From a bacterium (GTDB lineage Bacteria; Bacillota; Clostridia; Lachnospirales; Lachnospiraceae), in contig JAMPFT010000013.1 in NCBI GenBank assembly GCA_023664305.1, positions 1 to 64,000 of the forward strand: a stretch of DNA of 64,000 nt, in the 5' to 3' direction. Below are positions 43,515 to 52,086 of the stretch, one piece after another. Each line of letters opens with the position of its first letter. Positions within the stretch are counted from its first letter, which is position 1. The translations under genes were made by a program, and so were the position numbers. The notes beneath the pieces were generated by a model, which did no database searches, was not told the DNA's origin, and saw only the letters and a list, made by a program, of their open reading frames with translations.

Positions 43515-44039
43515 GTGGATTTCATGAAATTAAGCTTGTATCTTATTTCGCTATGGATATTGTTTTTCATGCTGATCATATTAAAATTGGATGTTTCTAT
43601 GGTCCCTTTTGCCATAAATAGGGAGAATATAAATAATTTTGCAAGAAGGAATGTCATTTCTTGTATATGTTTAGGATTTATTATTCTGGGTGAAGTAGGG
43701 TATTTACGGTTTCGGGACTCTCTAAATAATGCAAAACAGTTACCGGTTGAAATCAAAAAATGTGAGAGCATCAATTATGAAAATCTATCCTTTTTGGCAA
43801 CTTATATTATACCGTTGGTTTGTTTTCCGATGGAGACGGAACGAGAAATTTTTGTAATGTTTTCAGTAATTGTAATCATTGGATGTATTTTCGTGAAAAC
43901 AAATTTATACCATATAAACCCATTTGAGATTAATGAATTTGATTTTGCGGTAAGACCAAATTTAGTCATACCCCTCCCAAATCCTTCATACACTGTAAAA
44001 AAGATTCTCACGGGGTATTCCTTTGAAGGATTATATTGA
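43515..44039 (+). pseudogene. Membrane protein with C-terminus lost, running into the spoIIID promoter
   Basis: An open frame of about 174 codons with four hydrophobic segments (LYLISLWILFFMLIIL, VISCICLGFIILGE, FLATYIIPLVCF, IFVMFSVIVIIGCIF). After TNLYHINP the frame continues through the spoIIID promoter DNA and overlaps the spoIIID start, so the final 35 codons are not native. The four-TM layout is reminiscent of KwaA-like defence membrane proteins, but I do not claim that. GTG 43515 has AAAGGA upstream; ATG 43485 is an alternative. Probably a 3'-truncated gene of the defence block. Confidence 0.55.
43965..43994 (+). promoter_or_regulatory. Sigma-E promoter of spoIIID
   Basis: GTCATACC (-35 like), 14-bp spacer, CATACACT (-10). 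The -10 box matches the sporulation sigma-E consensus CATACAnT exactly. It is 28 bp upstream of the spoIIID start. In Bacillus, spoIIID is transcribed by sigma-E RNA polymerase in the mother cell. Confidence 0.75.
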
Positions 44040-44283
44040 GGAGCGTGCCATCAGCATCGCCAATTATATCATTGATTCCAACGCCACGGTACGGCAGACT
44101 GCCAAAGCGTTTGGGGTCAGTAAATCTACGGTACATAAGGACGTAACGGACCGCCTCATGCAAATCGATCCTGCCCTGGCGAAGCAGGCCAGACAGGTGC
44201 TGGACGTGAATAAATCCGAACGTCACATCAGAGGAGGATTAGCCACCAAAGAAAAATATGCTCACAGACAAAGCGGCTGTTGA
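44023..44283 (+). CDS. spoIIID: Sporulation transcriptional regulator SpoIIID
   Basis: An 86-residue DNA-binding protein: MKDYIEERAISIANYIIDSN, then the HTH TVRQTAKAFGVSKSTVHKDV, and the basic C-terminal HIRGGLATKEKY typical of SpoIIID. It activates and represses mother-cell genes during sporulation. The start is TTG 44023; an ATG start is not available in frame, and the TTG gives the family N-terminus. The RBS is weak (ACGGGGT). Monocistronic, with a sigma-E promoter in front and a terminator behind. Its upstream flank is the right boundary of the defence block. Confidence 0.93.
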   Translation: MKDYIEERAISIANYIIDSNATVRQTAKAFGVSKSTVHKDVTDRLMQIDPALAKQARQVLDVNKSERHIRGGLATKEKYAHRQSGC

Positions 44284-44336
44284 GCAGAGGGACGCGGAGC
44301 GGTGCCGCGGGGTTCCGGGCCGGCGGACAGAAGAGA

Positions 44337-44382
44337 AATCTCCCGTACAGGAATGAATTTATTTCCTGTAGGGGAGATTTTT
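44337..44382 (+). terminator. Terminator of spoIIID
   Basis: AAATCTCCC-GTACAGGAA pairs with TTCCTGTA-GGGGAGATTT, followed by further Ts; an 8-nt loop. Confidence 0.85.
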
Positions 44383-44509
44383 GCGTGCGGCCGGTTTACT
44401 TTTGAGGCGGCGGGATATAAAATAGAGAGGACGGCGGCGGGTGAGCGGGAGAGCAGGCTGGAATGAGAGGCTTTAGATCGGCTTTCCGCGAAGAAGGGAG
44501 AGGCGGGAG

Positions 44510-45823
44510 TTGGCGGATTACGAAGCGGAGCGGAAAAAGAAGATTTCTTCCCTGGCGAAGGAGGTTATGACCCTTGCTCATGACGATATTCTGATGCATC
44601 TGCGTTTTTTTGACGTGGCGCTGGCGCAGCTTCGGCCGGTGGAGCGGTGGGATATGGACTGTATTGCCACGGACGGTCAGTCATTATTTTATGATCCGGT
44701 ATTTGTGTTGAAATGCTACCGTGAAGATTCCGGGTATGTGGTTCGGATCTGTCTGCATCTGCTGCTGCACTGTGTTTTTCTTCACGGCTTCGGGTATGAC
44801 AGGGTGGATCGGGAGCTTTGGGATCTGGCGGCGGATATTGCGGTGGAAAATGTGATCGGTGAGATGAAGCTTTCCGGCGCGGCTCTGGAACGGGATCCGG
44901 ACGGAGCCTCAAGGCTGAAAATACTGCGAGAGGATGTGGGAGCGTTGACCGCGGAGAGAATCTACCGTTATTTTCGGCACAATCCGCCGACGGCGGAGGA
45001 GAAACGGGAGCTGAGGGCGCTTTTTTACAGGGATGTCCATGAGCTTTGGAAAACGGCGGAGCAGCTTCAGATTACGCAGGAGCAGTGGAAAAAAATCAGC
45101 GAGCGGATAAAGGCGGATCTGAAAGCCTTCAGCAGAGCGGGGGCTGGAGGGGAGAGTCTGGAGAAGAATCTGGAGGAAAGCACCCGGGAGAGGTATGATT
45201 ACGGTGAAATTCTTCGCAAATTTACGGTTACAGGCGAGGATATCACTGTCAGTGACGACGAGTTTGATTACGTTTATTATACTTACGGGCTGAAGCATTA
45301 CGGAAATCTGCCCTTGATAGAGCCGTTGGAATACAAGGAAACCGAAAAGGTGCGGGAATTTGTGATCGCCATCGACACCTCCGCTTCCTGCCGAGGCCCT
45401 GTAGTAAAGGCTTTTCTGCAGAAGACGTATTCCATTTTGCAGGAAAGCAAAAATTTTTTCCGCAAGATCAACGTGCATATTATTCAATGCGACAGTCAGG
45501 TGCAAGATGATACGAAGATCACCTGCGATGAGGATTTTGCCGCTTTTCTGAAACATGGCAGATTGAGCGGCTTCGGCGCTACGGATTTCAGGCCGGTATT
45601 TGAATATGTCGGGCAGCTGCAGGAGCAGGGAGAGTTTGAGAATCTGAAGGGGTTGATCTATTTTACGGACGGATATGGCGTTTACCCGGAGCGGATGCCG
45701 GATTATGAGGTGATTTTTGCGTTTCTGGGGGAGGATGAGAACCGGGGGCCGGTACCGCCCTGGAGCAGGAAGGTAATTCTGGAGAGCGAAGAATTGGAAG
45801 AGGAAGACAGTCCTGAAGAATGA
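44510..45823 (+). CDS. DUF2201/VWA-like protein partner of the MoxR ATPase
   Basis: A 437-residue cytoplasmic protein. The N-terminal part (about 20-190) resembles the DUF2201 putative metallopeptidase domain, with a degenerate site: RICLHLLLHCVFLHGF carries H-x3-H in a helix, followed by WDLAADIAVE. The C-terminal part (about 280-430) is a VWA-like fold: FVIAIDTSASCRG supplies a MIDAS-like D-x-S-x-S, and LIYFTDGYGVYP the later Asp. The start is TTG 44510 after GGCGGGAG. It works with the downstream AAA ATPase by analogy to MoxR-VWA pairs that remodel protein complexes; target unknown. Confidence 0.82.
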   Translation: MADYEAERKKKISSLAKEVMTLAHDDILMHLRFFDVALAQLRPVERWDMDCIATDGQSLFYDPVFVLKCYREDSGYVVRICLHLLLHCVFLHGFGYDRVDRELWDLAADIAVENVIGEMKLSGAALERDPDGASRLKILREDVGALTAERIYRYFRHNPPTAEEKRELRALFYRDVHELWKTAEQLQITQEQWKKISERIKADLKAFSRAGAGGESLEKNLEESTRERYDYGEILRKFTVTGEDITVSDDEFDYVYYTYGLKHYGNLPLIEPLEYKETEKVREFVIAIDTSASCRGPVVKAFLQKTYSILQESKNFFRKINVHIIQCDSQVQDDTKITCDEDFAAFLKHGRLSGFGATDFRPVFEYVGQLQEQGEFENLKGLIYFTDGYGVYPERMPDYEVIFAFLGEDENRGPVPPWSRKVILESEELEEEDSPEE

Positions 45824-45931
45824 GGGATTGGAAGAAGAGAATAATCCTGAGAATTGAGGCTTTGGGGAAGGAAGGCAGGGAGGCGCAGGATTTCGGGCCG
45901 GAAGGAACGGCGGAAGCGGGAGAACGGGAGA

Positions 45932-47449
45932 ATGAACATTAAGCAGGCGAAGGAATATATCAAAAATTCCGTGAATTTATATCTGAAAAAGGATGAATTT
46001 GGCGAGTACAGGGTATCGGTGGTACGGCAGCGCCCTATTTTTCTGCTGGGAGCGCCGGGGATCGGGAAAACGGCGGTGATGGAGCAGATCGCGCAGGAGA
46101 TGGGGATTGCGCTGGTGTCTTATTCCATGACGCACCATACCAGGCAGTCCGCCCTGGGGCTGCCGTTTATCACGGAGAGGGTTTACGGCGGCGAGAAGGT
46201 CAGCGTGTCGGAGTACACTATGAGCGAGATCATCGCCACGATTTACGATACGATGGAGGCCAGCGGTATCCGGGAGGGTATCCTGTTTTTGGACGAGATC
46301 AACTGTGTGTCCGAAACGCTGGCACCGTCCATGCTGCAGTTCCTGCAATATAAAGTGTTCGGAAAGCACAGGGTGCCGGAGGGCTGGGTGATCGTCACGG
46401 CAGGCAATCCGCCGGAATACAATAAGTCGGTGAGAGAATTTGACGTGGTCACCTATGATCGGTTGAAGGTGTTGGAGGTGGAGCCGGATTACCGGGTCTG
46501 GAAGGAATATGCCGTGGAGAAGGGAATCCACAACGCTATTGTGAGCTATCTGGATCTGAAAAAAGATCACTTTTATTGCATGGAAATGACGGCGAAAGGA
46601 CGCAGCTATGTGACGGCGAGAGGCTGGGAGGATCTGTCGGAGATTCTGCTTCTTTACGAGGAGGAGCAGCTGACGGCGGACGAGTCGCTGGTGGGACAGT
46701 ATCTGCGAAATGAAAAGGTGGTCAGGGAATTTACGGCTTATTATGATTTGTACAACAAATACAAGAGGGATTACCGGGTTGAGGATATATTGGGCGGGCG
46801 TCCCTCCGTACAGGCCATTGTCAGGGCGAAGACGGCTCCCTTTGACGAGAGGCTTTCTCTGCTGGGAATGCTGCTTGACAAAGTACAGGCCGATATGAAG
46901 GCGGTGATGGAGCAGGGCGCTTTCCTGACGGATCTGAAAAACACGCTGAAGGCGCTGGAAAAGACGGCGGAAGAAGGCGGACCGGAAGAACTCCTGTCAC
47001 GGATGGAAAAACAGGCTTTGGGCCGCAGGAAGCTGTTGGAGAATCTGCAAAATGCCAATACGCTTTCTGAGGCGGATCGGAAAAAGCACCGTAGCGTTCT
47101 TCGGTTCCTGGAAGAAAAGCGCAGGGAATTGACGGTCAGAGGAGCGGTTGACGGGGCTGCCGCGTGCGGTTTTCTGAAGGACAGATACAGTACCCTTCTG
47201 GCGCGCATGAAAGAGGAAGCGGCGAGAGTTCAGGATGAGCTGCATGCTCTCTTTGTGTTTGCGGAGGAGGCTTTTGCCGGGGGAAGCGAGATGCTGGTGC
47301 TTATGACGGAACTGACGGTAAATGCGGAATCCGCACGGTTTCTCGCCGCCTTTGGCAGTCCGGATTACAGCCGTCACAACGAAGAACTGATGCTCAGCGA
47401 GCGCGGGGAGGATGTGAAGGCCCGGATCGCCGGGCTAAAACTGGATTAG
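45932..47449 (+). CDS. MoxR-type AAA+ ATPase
   Basis: A 505-residue ATPase. Walker A LGAPGIGKTAVM (about 38-49), Walker B GILFLDEINCV (about 112-122), sensor 1 VIVTAGNPPEYN. The C-terminal 200 residues are helical and charged (FLTDLKNTLKALEKTAEEGG and similar), an extension beyond the ordinary MoxR length of 300-350. It probably loads or remodels a client together with the VWA-like protein encoded upstream. ATG 45932 follows AACGGGAG; an upstream frame extension is Arg-rich junk. Confidence 0.88.
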   Translation: MNIKQAKEYIKNSVNLYLKKDEFGEYRVSVVRQRPIFLLGAPGIGKTAVMEQIAQEMGIALVSYSMTHHTRQSALGLPFITERVYGGEKVSVSEYTMSEIIATIYDTMEASGIREGILFLDEINCVSETLAPSMLQFLQYKVFGKHRVPEGWVIVTAGNPPEYNKSVREFDVVTYDRLKVLEVEPDYRVWKEYAVEKGIHNAIVSYLDLKKDHFYCMEMTAKGRSYVTARGWEDLSEILLLYEEEQLTADESLVGQYLRNEKVVREFTAYYDLYNKYKRDYRVEDILGGRPSVQAIVRAKTAPFDERLSLLGMLLDKVQADMKAVMEQGAFLTDLKNTLKALEKTAEEGGPEELLSRMEKQALGRRKLLENLQNANTLSEADRKKHRSVLRFLEEKRRELTVRGAVDGAAACGFLKDRYSTLLARMKEEAARVQDELHALFVFAEEAFAGGSEMLVLMTELTVNAESARFLAAFGSPDYSRHNEELMLSERGEDVKARIAGLKLD

Positions 47450-47588
47450 AAGTCTGAGGTGAGGAGACGGTCGGAGCGCGGAATGTCCGGCATATCGGTC
47501 GGACGCTGCGGGAGGATTCACGGGAACCGGAAGGAATAAAAGCGGGTGTGTGCGGTGCGCTGCAGCAGATTTTGCAGAGGAAGAGAAT

Positions 47589-48653
47589 ATGATACAGGAG
47601 AAAGAGCTGGTGCTTGGCGGCGTCAGTCTGTACTACGAAATTGAGGATGGAAAGGCGCGCATTACCGATTGCCGTGGTCCGGGGTCTGAGGTTGTGATAC
47701 CTGACAGGATCGAGGGTTATCCCGTGGCGGAGATCGGGAAGAAGGCTTTTCTGAGTAAAAAGCGCCTTCGGCGCGTTACTCTGCCCCGCACGACCCGGGA
47801 AGTGGGAGACTGGGCGTTTGCCCATTGCGACAACCTGACGGAGGTGTGTCTTCCGGACAGGGAGATCCGGTTTGGAAGGGCTGTGTTTTTGGAGTGCGGA
47901 AATTTGCGGCGGATTTCAAGGCGGAGCGCAGAGGAGGAACCGCAAGGTCTTCAGACTGTTGTGGATAATTCGGATAATGCAGAGGCAGAGAGGAGGCTGC
48001 GAGGTCTCCAAACCGCAGGGGAGAATTTGGATATTGCGGAGGCAGAGGGGAAGCCGAGAGGTCTCCAAACCGCAGGGAAAAGATCGGATTCCGCGGAGGA
48101 GGAGCCGCCCTTTGAACCGGAGCTTCTTGCGGCGGCAGTGAGGGATTTCGGGGCTTATTATCTGCTGGATATTCCGGCGGCAGGCAGCAGGGAATGGCTG
48201 GATAAGTGGGACGCCAGACTGGCGGCTGTGATGGGGACTTCGGACCAGGAGGGATATTCCAGACAGGTGCTCTGCGGCGAGGAGGACTACGGCAGTACGG
48301 ATCCGGAAGCCTATGTAAACGGCAGGCGAAAGGAAAAGGTGAGGCTTGCCTTTCTGAGGCTTTTGTTTCCGCGGGGACTGTCGGAAGTTTTTCGGAGAGA
48401 ACTGGAGGAGTACCTTCTAAAGCATACCGCGGGCAAGGAGAGCGATGAGACCTGGCAGGTGATTCTGCAGGAGCACGGGGAGGACAGGGCGTATTACGGA
48501 CTCTTTGCGGAGCTGGGCTGTGTGACCGGCGAAAATCTGGATGGGATATTGGCGGACATCGGCGAAAATTTCCCGGAGATGAAGGCCTTTTTTCTGCGAA
48601 GCAGGGAGAGCGGAAAGAAGGAGGGCGGATTTTTCGAAAGTCTGGAGTGGTAA
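47589..48653 (+). CDS. BspA-type leucine-rich-repeat protein with internal 19-aa repeats
   Basis: A 354-residue protein. Residues about 15-110 are a partial BspA-like LRR (VVIPDRIEGYPVAEIGKKAF, LRRVTLPRTTREVGDWAF, LTEVCLPDREIRFG). A linker with three 19-residue repeats (GLQTAGENLDIAEAEGKPR type) follows, then a C-terminal 175-residue helical region without recognised domain. No signal peptide, so it is probably cytosolic, unusual for BspA LRRs but common in VWA/MoxR clusters as a substrate-binding partner. It lies 139 bp after the ATPase gene on the same strand. Confidence 0.75.
   Translation: MIQEKELVLGGVSLYYEIEDGKARITDCRGPGSEVVIPDRIEGYPVAEIGKKAFLSKKRLRRVTLPRTTREVGDWAFAHCDNLTEVCLPDREIRFGRAVFLECGNLRRISRRSAEEEPQGLQTVVDNSDNAEAERRLRGLQTAGENLDIAEAEGKPRGLQTAGKRSDSAEEEPPFEPELLAAAVRDFGAYYLLDIPAAGSREWLDKWDARLAAVMGTSDQEGYSRQVLCGEEDYGSTDPEAYVNGRRKEKVRLAFLRLLFPRGLSEVFRRELEEYLLKHTAGKESDETWQVILQEHGEDRAYYGLFAELGCVTGENLDGILADIGENFPEMKAFFLRSRESGKKEGGFFESLEW
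47946..48116 (+). repeat. Three in-frame 57-bp tandem repeats
   Basis: GGTCTTC/GGTCTCC blocks at 47946, 48003 and 48060 give exactly 57-bp spacing, encoding 19 residues each. Copies 2 and 3 share GGTCTCCAAACCGCAGGG; copy 1 is more diverged. Being in frame, they can vary in number without breaking the gene. Confidence 0.85.
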
Positions 48654-48702
48654 GAGGCGGAAAGTGAGTCGGAAAACGAGCTAAGCGCCGTCTCTTTACG
48701 AG

Positions 48703-48731
48703 TTGAAGGAATCGGAATATTCTGGTATACT
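48703..48731 (+). promoter_or_regulatory. Promoter of the UDP-sugar pyrophosphorylase gene
   Basis: TTGAAG (48703-48708), 17-bp spacer, TATACT (48726-48731); 150-nt leader before the start codon. Confidence 0.6.
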
Positions 48732-48882
48732 GTGAGAAGGGCAGGCTGAAATGACAACGCGGGGCATCGAGGTAGGCTGCGGAACATTGAGACAGACTGT
48801 GCGGCATTGCCGCAGGGAGCGAGGATTAAAATAAGCTGTACCGCATAGAAACAGGCGTTGCGCGGAGATAGGAGAGGACAAA

Positions 48883-50115
48883 ATGAGTATGACATTATCA
48901 GAGGCGAGGGAAAAGCTGCAAAGATACGGTCAGGAGCATTTACTGAGATATTATGAGGAGCTGAGCGGTCAGGAGAAGGAGAATCTGCTGGCTCAGATAG
49001 AGGATGCTGACATGGATATTCTGGAGGCCTGCAGGCACCGTGAGACCCTGACGCAGAGAGGAGTGATCACGCCGCTCGGCGCGATGAGGCTGGAGGAGAT
49101 CGAGAAGAACCGGGAATCTTTCACCGCCACGGGTCTTGAGGCCGTCCGCGCGGGCAAGGTGGGCGCGGTGCTTTTGGCCGGCGGCATGGGGACGCGGCTC
49201 GGTTCCGATGATCCCAAAGGGGTGTACAATGTAGGAATTACAAGGCCGCTGTATATTTTTGAATGTCTGATCAACAATATGCTGGATGTTGTGCGGCAGG
49301 CGGACGCCTGGTTCCATCTGTTCGTGATGACCAGCGACAAAAATCATGAGGCGACGGTGAGCTTTCTGAAGGAGCATGACTTTTTCGGCTATCGGGAGGA
49401 ATATGTTCACTTTTTCAAACAGAAGATGGCGGCGGCCACGGATTATCAGGGAAAAATTTATCTGGAGGAGAAGGGACGGCTTGCCACCTCGCCGAACGGG
49501 AACGGAGGATGGTTTGTGTCGCTGCAGAAGGCAGGGCTTCTGGAGCTTGTGCAAAAGGAGGGCATTGAGTGGCTGAACGTGTTCGCGGTAGACAATGTGC
49601 TGCAGCGGGTGGCGGATCCCTGCTTTATTGGAGCGACAATTCAAAAGGGCTGTACGGTGGGGGCCAAGGTTGTGCGTAAAAACGCGCCGGACGAGAAGGT
49701 GGGAGCCATCTGTCTGGAAGACGGCAGGCCGTCCATTGTGGAGTATTACGATATGACGCAGGAGCTGATGGACGCCAGGGACGAGGCGGGAGAGCCGGCC
49801 TATTATTTCGGTGTGATCCTGAATTATCTGTTCCAGGTGGAGGAGCTGAACCGGATCGTGAAGCAAAGTCTGCCACTGCACCTTGTGGAAAAAAAGATTC
49901 CCTGTCTGAACGAGGCGGGGGAGACGGTGAAGCCGGAGACGCCCAACGGCTTCAAGTATGAAAATCTGGTGCTGGATATGATTCATCAGATGAAGAGCTG
50001 TCTGCCCTTCGAGGTGGTGCGGGAGAAGGAGTTCGCGCCCATCAAAAACAGGACGGGTATTGATTCCGTAGAAAGCGCCAGAGCGCTTCTGGAGCAAAAC
50101 GGGGTAACGCTGTAG
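48883..50115 (+). CDS. UDP-sugar pyrophosphorylase (UAP/UGP, eukaryotic-type family)
   Basis: A 410-residue nucleotidyltransferase of the UDPGP/UAP1 family. The nucleotide-binding motif is VLLAGGMGTRLGSDDPKGVY (about 95-114), followed by SPNGNGGWFVSLQKAG and a FAVDNVLQRVADP segment. It should form UDP-glucose or UDP-GlcNAc from UTP (or a related pyrophosphate) and the sugar-1-phosphate. This is the family seen in eukaryotes, distinct from bacterial GalU. galE follows directly, supporting a role in UDP-hexose supply. RBS AGGAGAGG precedes ATG 48883. Confidence 0.9.
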   Translation: MSMTLSEAREKLQRYGQEHLLRYYEELSGQEKENLLAQIEDADMDILEACRHRETLTQRGVITPLGAMRLEEIEKNRESFTATGLEAVRAGKVGAVLLAGGMGTRLGSDDPKGVYNVGITRPLYIFECLINNMLDVVRQADAWFHLFVMTSDKNHEATVSFLKEHDFFGYREEYVHFFKQKMAAATDYQGKIYLEEKGRLATSPNGNGGWFVSLQKAGLLELVQKEGIEWLNVFAVDNVLQRVADPCFIGATIQKGCTVGAKVVRKNAPDEKVGAICLEDGRPSIVEYYDMTQELMDARDEAGEPAYYFGVILNYLFQVEELNRIVKQSLPLHLVEKKIPCLNEAGETVKPETPNGFKYENLVLDMIHQMKSCLPFEVVREKEFAPIKNRTGIDSVESARALLEQNGVTL

Positions 50116-50218
50116 ATAACATTTCGACAGGTTCTCTCAACAAATAAGTATTGAGAATAGAAGCCTTTTTTGTTACTGTTTTAGATAACGGAAAACAAAA
50201 ACAAGGAGGAAGGCATCT

Positions 50219-51235
50219 ATGAAGATTTTGGTGACGGGCGGAGCCGGTTTTATCGGCAGCCATACGGTGGTGGAGCTGCAGCAGGCGGGATACGATGTTG
50301 TGGTGGTGGATAATCTGAGCAATTCCAGCGAGAAATCCCTTCGGCGGGCGGAAGCGATTACGGGCAAAAGGATTCCCTTCTACAAGGCGGATATCCTTGA
50401 CAGGGAGGCGCTGGAAAAGATTTTTACCGACGAGGCGGTGGATGCGGTCATCCATTTTGCCGGACTCAAGGCGGTGGGCGAGTCCGTGCGTAAGCCATGG
50501 GAATATTATGAGAATAACATTGCCGGTACGCTGACGCTGACGGACGTCATGAGAAAGCACGGCGTGAAAAATATCATTTTTTCCTCCAGTGCCACGGTAT
50601 ACGGAAGCCCTGCGTTCATCCCCATCACGGAGGAGTGTCCTAAGGGACAGTGTACCAATCCTTACGGCTGGACGAAATCCATGCTGGAGCAGATTCTCTC
50701 GGACATTCAGAAGGCAGACCCGGAGTGGAATGTGATCCTGTTAAGATACTTTAATCCCATCGGGGCCCACAAAAGCGGCACTATGGGCGAGAACCCCAAC
50801 GGGATTCCCAACAACCTCATGCCTTATATCACCCAGGTGGCAGTGGGCAGGCTGAAAGAGCTGGGTATCTTCGGAAACGATTACGATACGCCGGACGGAA
50901 CCGGGGTGCGGGATTATATTCATGTGGTGGACCTGGCCGTGGGCCATGTGAAGGCGCTGAAAAAGATTGAGGAGAAGGCAGGACTGAAAATCTACAACCT
51001 GGGCACGGGCGTCGGGTACAGCGTGCTGGATATCGTGAAGAATTTTGAGGAGGCCACAGGGGTAAAGATCCCCTATGTGATCAGGGACAGACGTCCCGGG
51101 GATATCGCATCCTGCTACGCGGACGCAAGCCTTGCGAAGAAGGAACTGGGCTGGGAGGCGCAGTACGGCATCCGGGAGATGTGCGAGGACTCCTGGAGAT
51201 GGCAGAAAAACAATCCCAACGGATATGAGGATTAA
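50219..51235 (+). CDS. galE: UDP-glucose 4-epimerase
   Basis: A 338-residue short-chain dehydrogenase-fold enzyme interconverting UDP-glucose and UDP-galactose. NAD-binding [11 protein letters not shown] (5-15), [11 protein letters not shown], the catalytic Ser region SSSATVYG and [11 protein letters not shown] (Tyr-x3-Lys). Length matches GalE (about 338). AACAAGGAGG provides the RBS. It overlaps the convergent small gene at 51232 by 4 bp. Confidence 0.95.
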   Translation: MKILVTGGAGFIGSHTVVELQQAGYDVVVVDNLSNSSEKSLRRAEAITGKRIPFYKADILDREALEKIFTDEAVDAVIHFAGLKAVGESVRKPWEYYENNIAGTLTLTDVMRKHGVKNIIFSSSATVYGSPAFIPITEECPKGQCTNPYGWTKSMLEQILSDIQKADPEWNVILLRYFNPIGAHKSGTMGENPNGIPNNLMPYITQVAVGRLKELGIFGNDYDTPDGTGVRDYIHVVDLAVGHVKALKKIEEKAGLKIYNLGTGVGYSVLDIVKNFEEATGVKIPYVIRDRRPGDIASCYADASLAKKELGWEAQYGIREMCEDSWRWQKNNPNGYED

Positions 51236-51498
51236 TCCTCCTCGATGACCTGAATCTCAAGATAGTCAAAATCAATATTGTCAATAAAGTTGTCCTGAGT
51301 GAACCGTGTCTTGCGGTGGCGCTTAAATTCCGCCACGGTTTTATCCAGCCAGATCGGTTTGCTCAGGTCAAACTGAAGACATATTTCATCCAGTGCACGA
51401 AAAATCTTATGCGTGCGCGTATCGTCGCTTCCGTCTTCAATGCAGATATCCCGCAGCATATGATTATCCCGAAAGGTTTTTGCCCATAAACGAAACAT
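51232..51498 (-). CDS. Small conserved hypothetical protein
   Basis: An 88-residue acidic protein, convergent with galE, overlapping it by 4 bp. It reads [21 protein letters not shown], then [21 protein letters not shown], then [19 protein letters not shown] and [14 protein letters not shown] know it only as a conserved clostridial hypothetical. A GGAGAATCG site precedes ATG 51498. Highly charged and probably cytosolic; function unknown. Confidence 0.75.
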   Translation of the reverse strand: MFRLWAKTFRDNHMLRDICIEDGSDDTRTHKIFRALDEICLQFDLSKPIWLDKTVAEFKRHRKTRFTQDNFIDNIDFDYLEIQVIEED

Positions 51499-51610
51499 AA
51501 CGATTCTCCTTCCTCATTTTGACAGGAATATAATAACCGATTTTTCTTTCCGGCGCAATCCCTTACTTTATCCTGAAGTCATATGCGGCAGAGAAGCTTC
51601 CGCCTGCCGC

Positions 51611-51717
51611 GGGTTCTTCTGCGGACCGTAAAGGCACATCGGCGCTTGGCGAGGTTCTTTCGAGCTTAGCGTCCGTTATGTGCCGACCCGAGTGCAAACG
51701 TGTCCGCAGAAGAACCC
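51611..51717. repeat. Structured dispersed repeat, copy 1
   Basis: A 107-bp element with a 16-bp perfect terminal inverted repeat (GGGTTCTTCTGCGGAC and complement). Inside, GGCACAT pairs with ATGTGCC, and within that GGCGCT pairs with AGCGTC (one wobble), extended by a short AGC/GCT-type helix. The unpaired 3' segment GACCCGAGTGCAAAC is identical in the second copy at 62945. It lies in the 670-bp gap between the gene at 51232 and the alarmone synthetase. The remaining flanks (51499-51610, 51718-51869) show nothing I can assign. Confidence 0.75.
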
Positions 51718-51869
51718 GGGGTTGACGGGAACCTTATTTTCAGCCATATTGACCTCCCGCAATCAAGTTCTATTATCCGTTTTCCCGCATATAAATAGTA
51801 AGGTGGCGAAAACTTTATAAAGAAATCATTAATTTTGGGAGATTTTTATACATTTTTACTATGATGTGT

Positions 51870-52018
51870 GGTAAAATGTTGATACAGGAGGGCATTGTGT
51901 CAGCTTCTGATTCCATGCGTGCCAAGCGAACGGGATCATGGTATAATGTTGACACAGAAAGGCATTGTGTCAACTTCTGATTCCATGTGCGCTGAAGCGC
52001 ACGAAATCATGGTATAAT
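51870..52018 (+). repeat. Two and a fraction 70-bp tandem units with promoter-like boxes
   Basis: Units start at 51870, 51940 and 52011 (the last truncated), about 80% identical. Each begins with an extended -10 box (TGGTAAAAT, TGGTATAAT, TGGTATAAT). Unit 2 continues with the palindrome TTGACACA-N9-TGTGTCAA, imperfect in unit 1, placed over the expected transcript start, then a hairpin. They look like duplicated regulated promoters upstream of the alarmone synthetase gene. Confidence 0.7.
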
Positions 52019-52020
52019 AA

Positions 52021-52086
52021 CCTCATTTGAGGCAGGAAACGGCCGAATGGCCATCTATACTGTGATTGTGCGGCAATCATAGTATA
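52021..52086 (+). promoter_or_regulatory. Series of palindromes in the alarmone synthetase leader
   Basis: CCTCATTTGAGG (52021-52032), GGCCGAATGGCC (52041-52052) and a 13-bp stem, TATACTGTGATTG with CAATCATAGTATA (52056-52086, one wobble). All are compact hairpins with 4-5 nt loops. A further one, CCGCTGAAGCGG (52155-52166), lies between the ribosome binding site and start codon of the downstream gene. Confidence 0.65.

Noticed and set aside
43515-43960. KwaA of a Kiwa defence system
   Set aside because: Only a general four-TM resemblance and a truncated C-terminus; no KwaB-like gene is present, so the name is not justified.
47946-48116. CRISPR-like array
   Set aside because: The 57-bp units are in-frame coding repeats without unique spacers; no cas genes are present anywhere in the window.
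48940-50097. A 385-codon open frame on the minus strand
   Set aside because: Antisense to the UDP-sugar pyrophosphorylase; shadow composition (His/Leu/Arg-rich).
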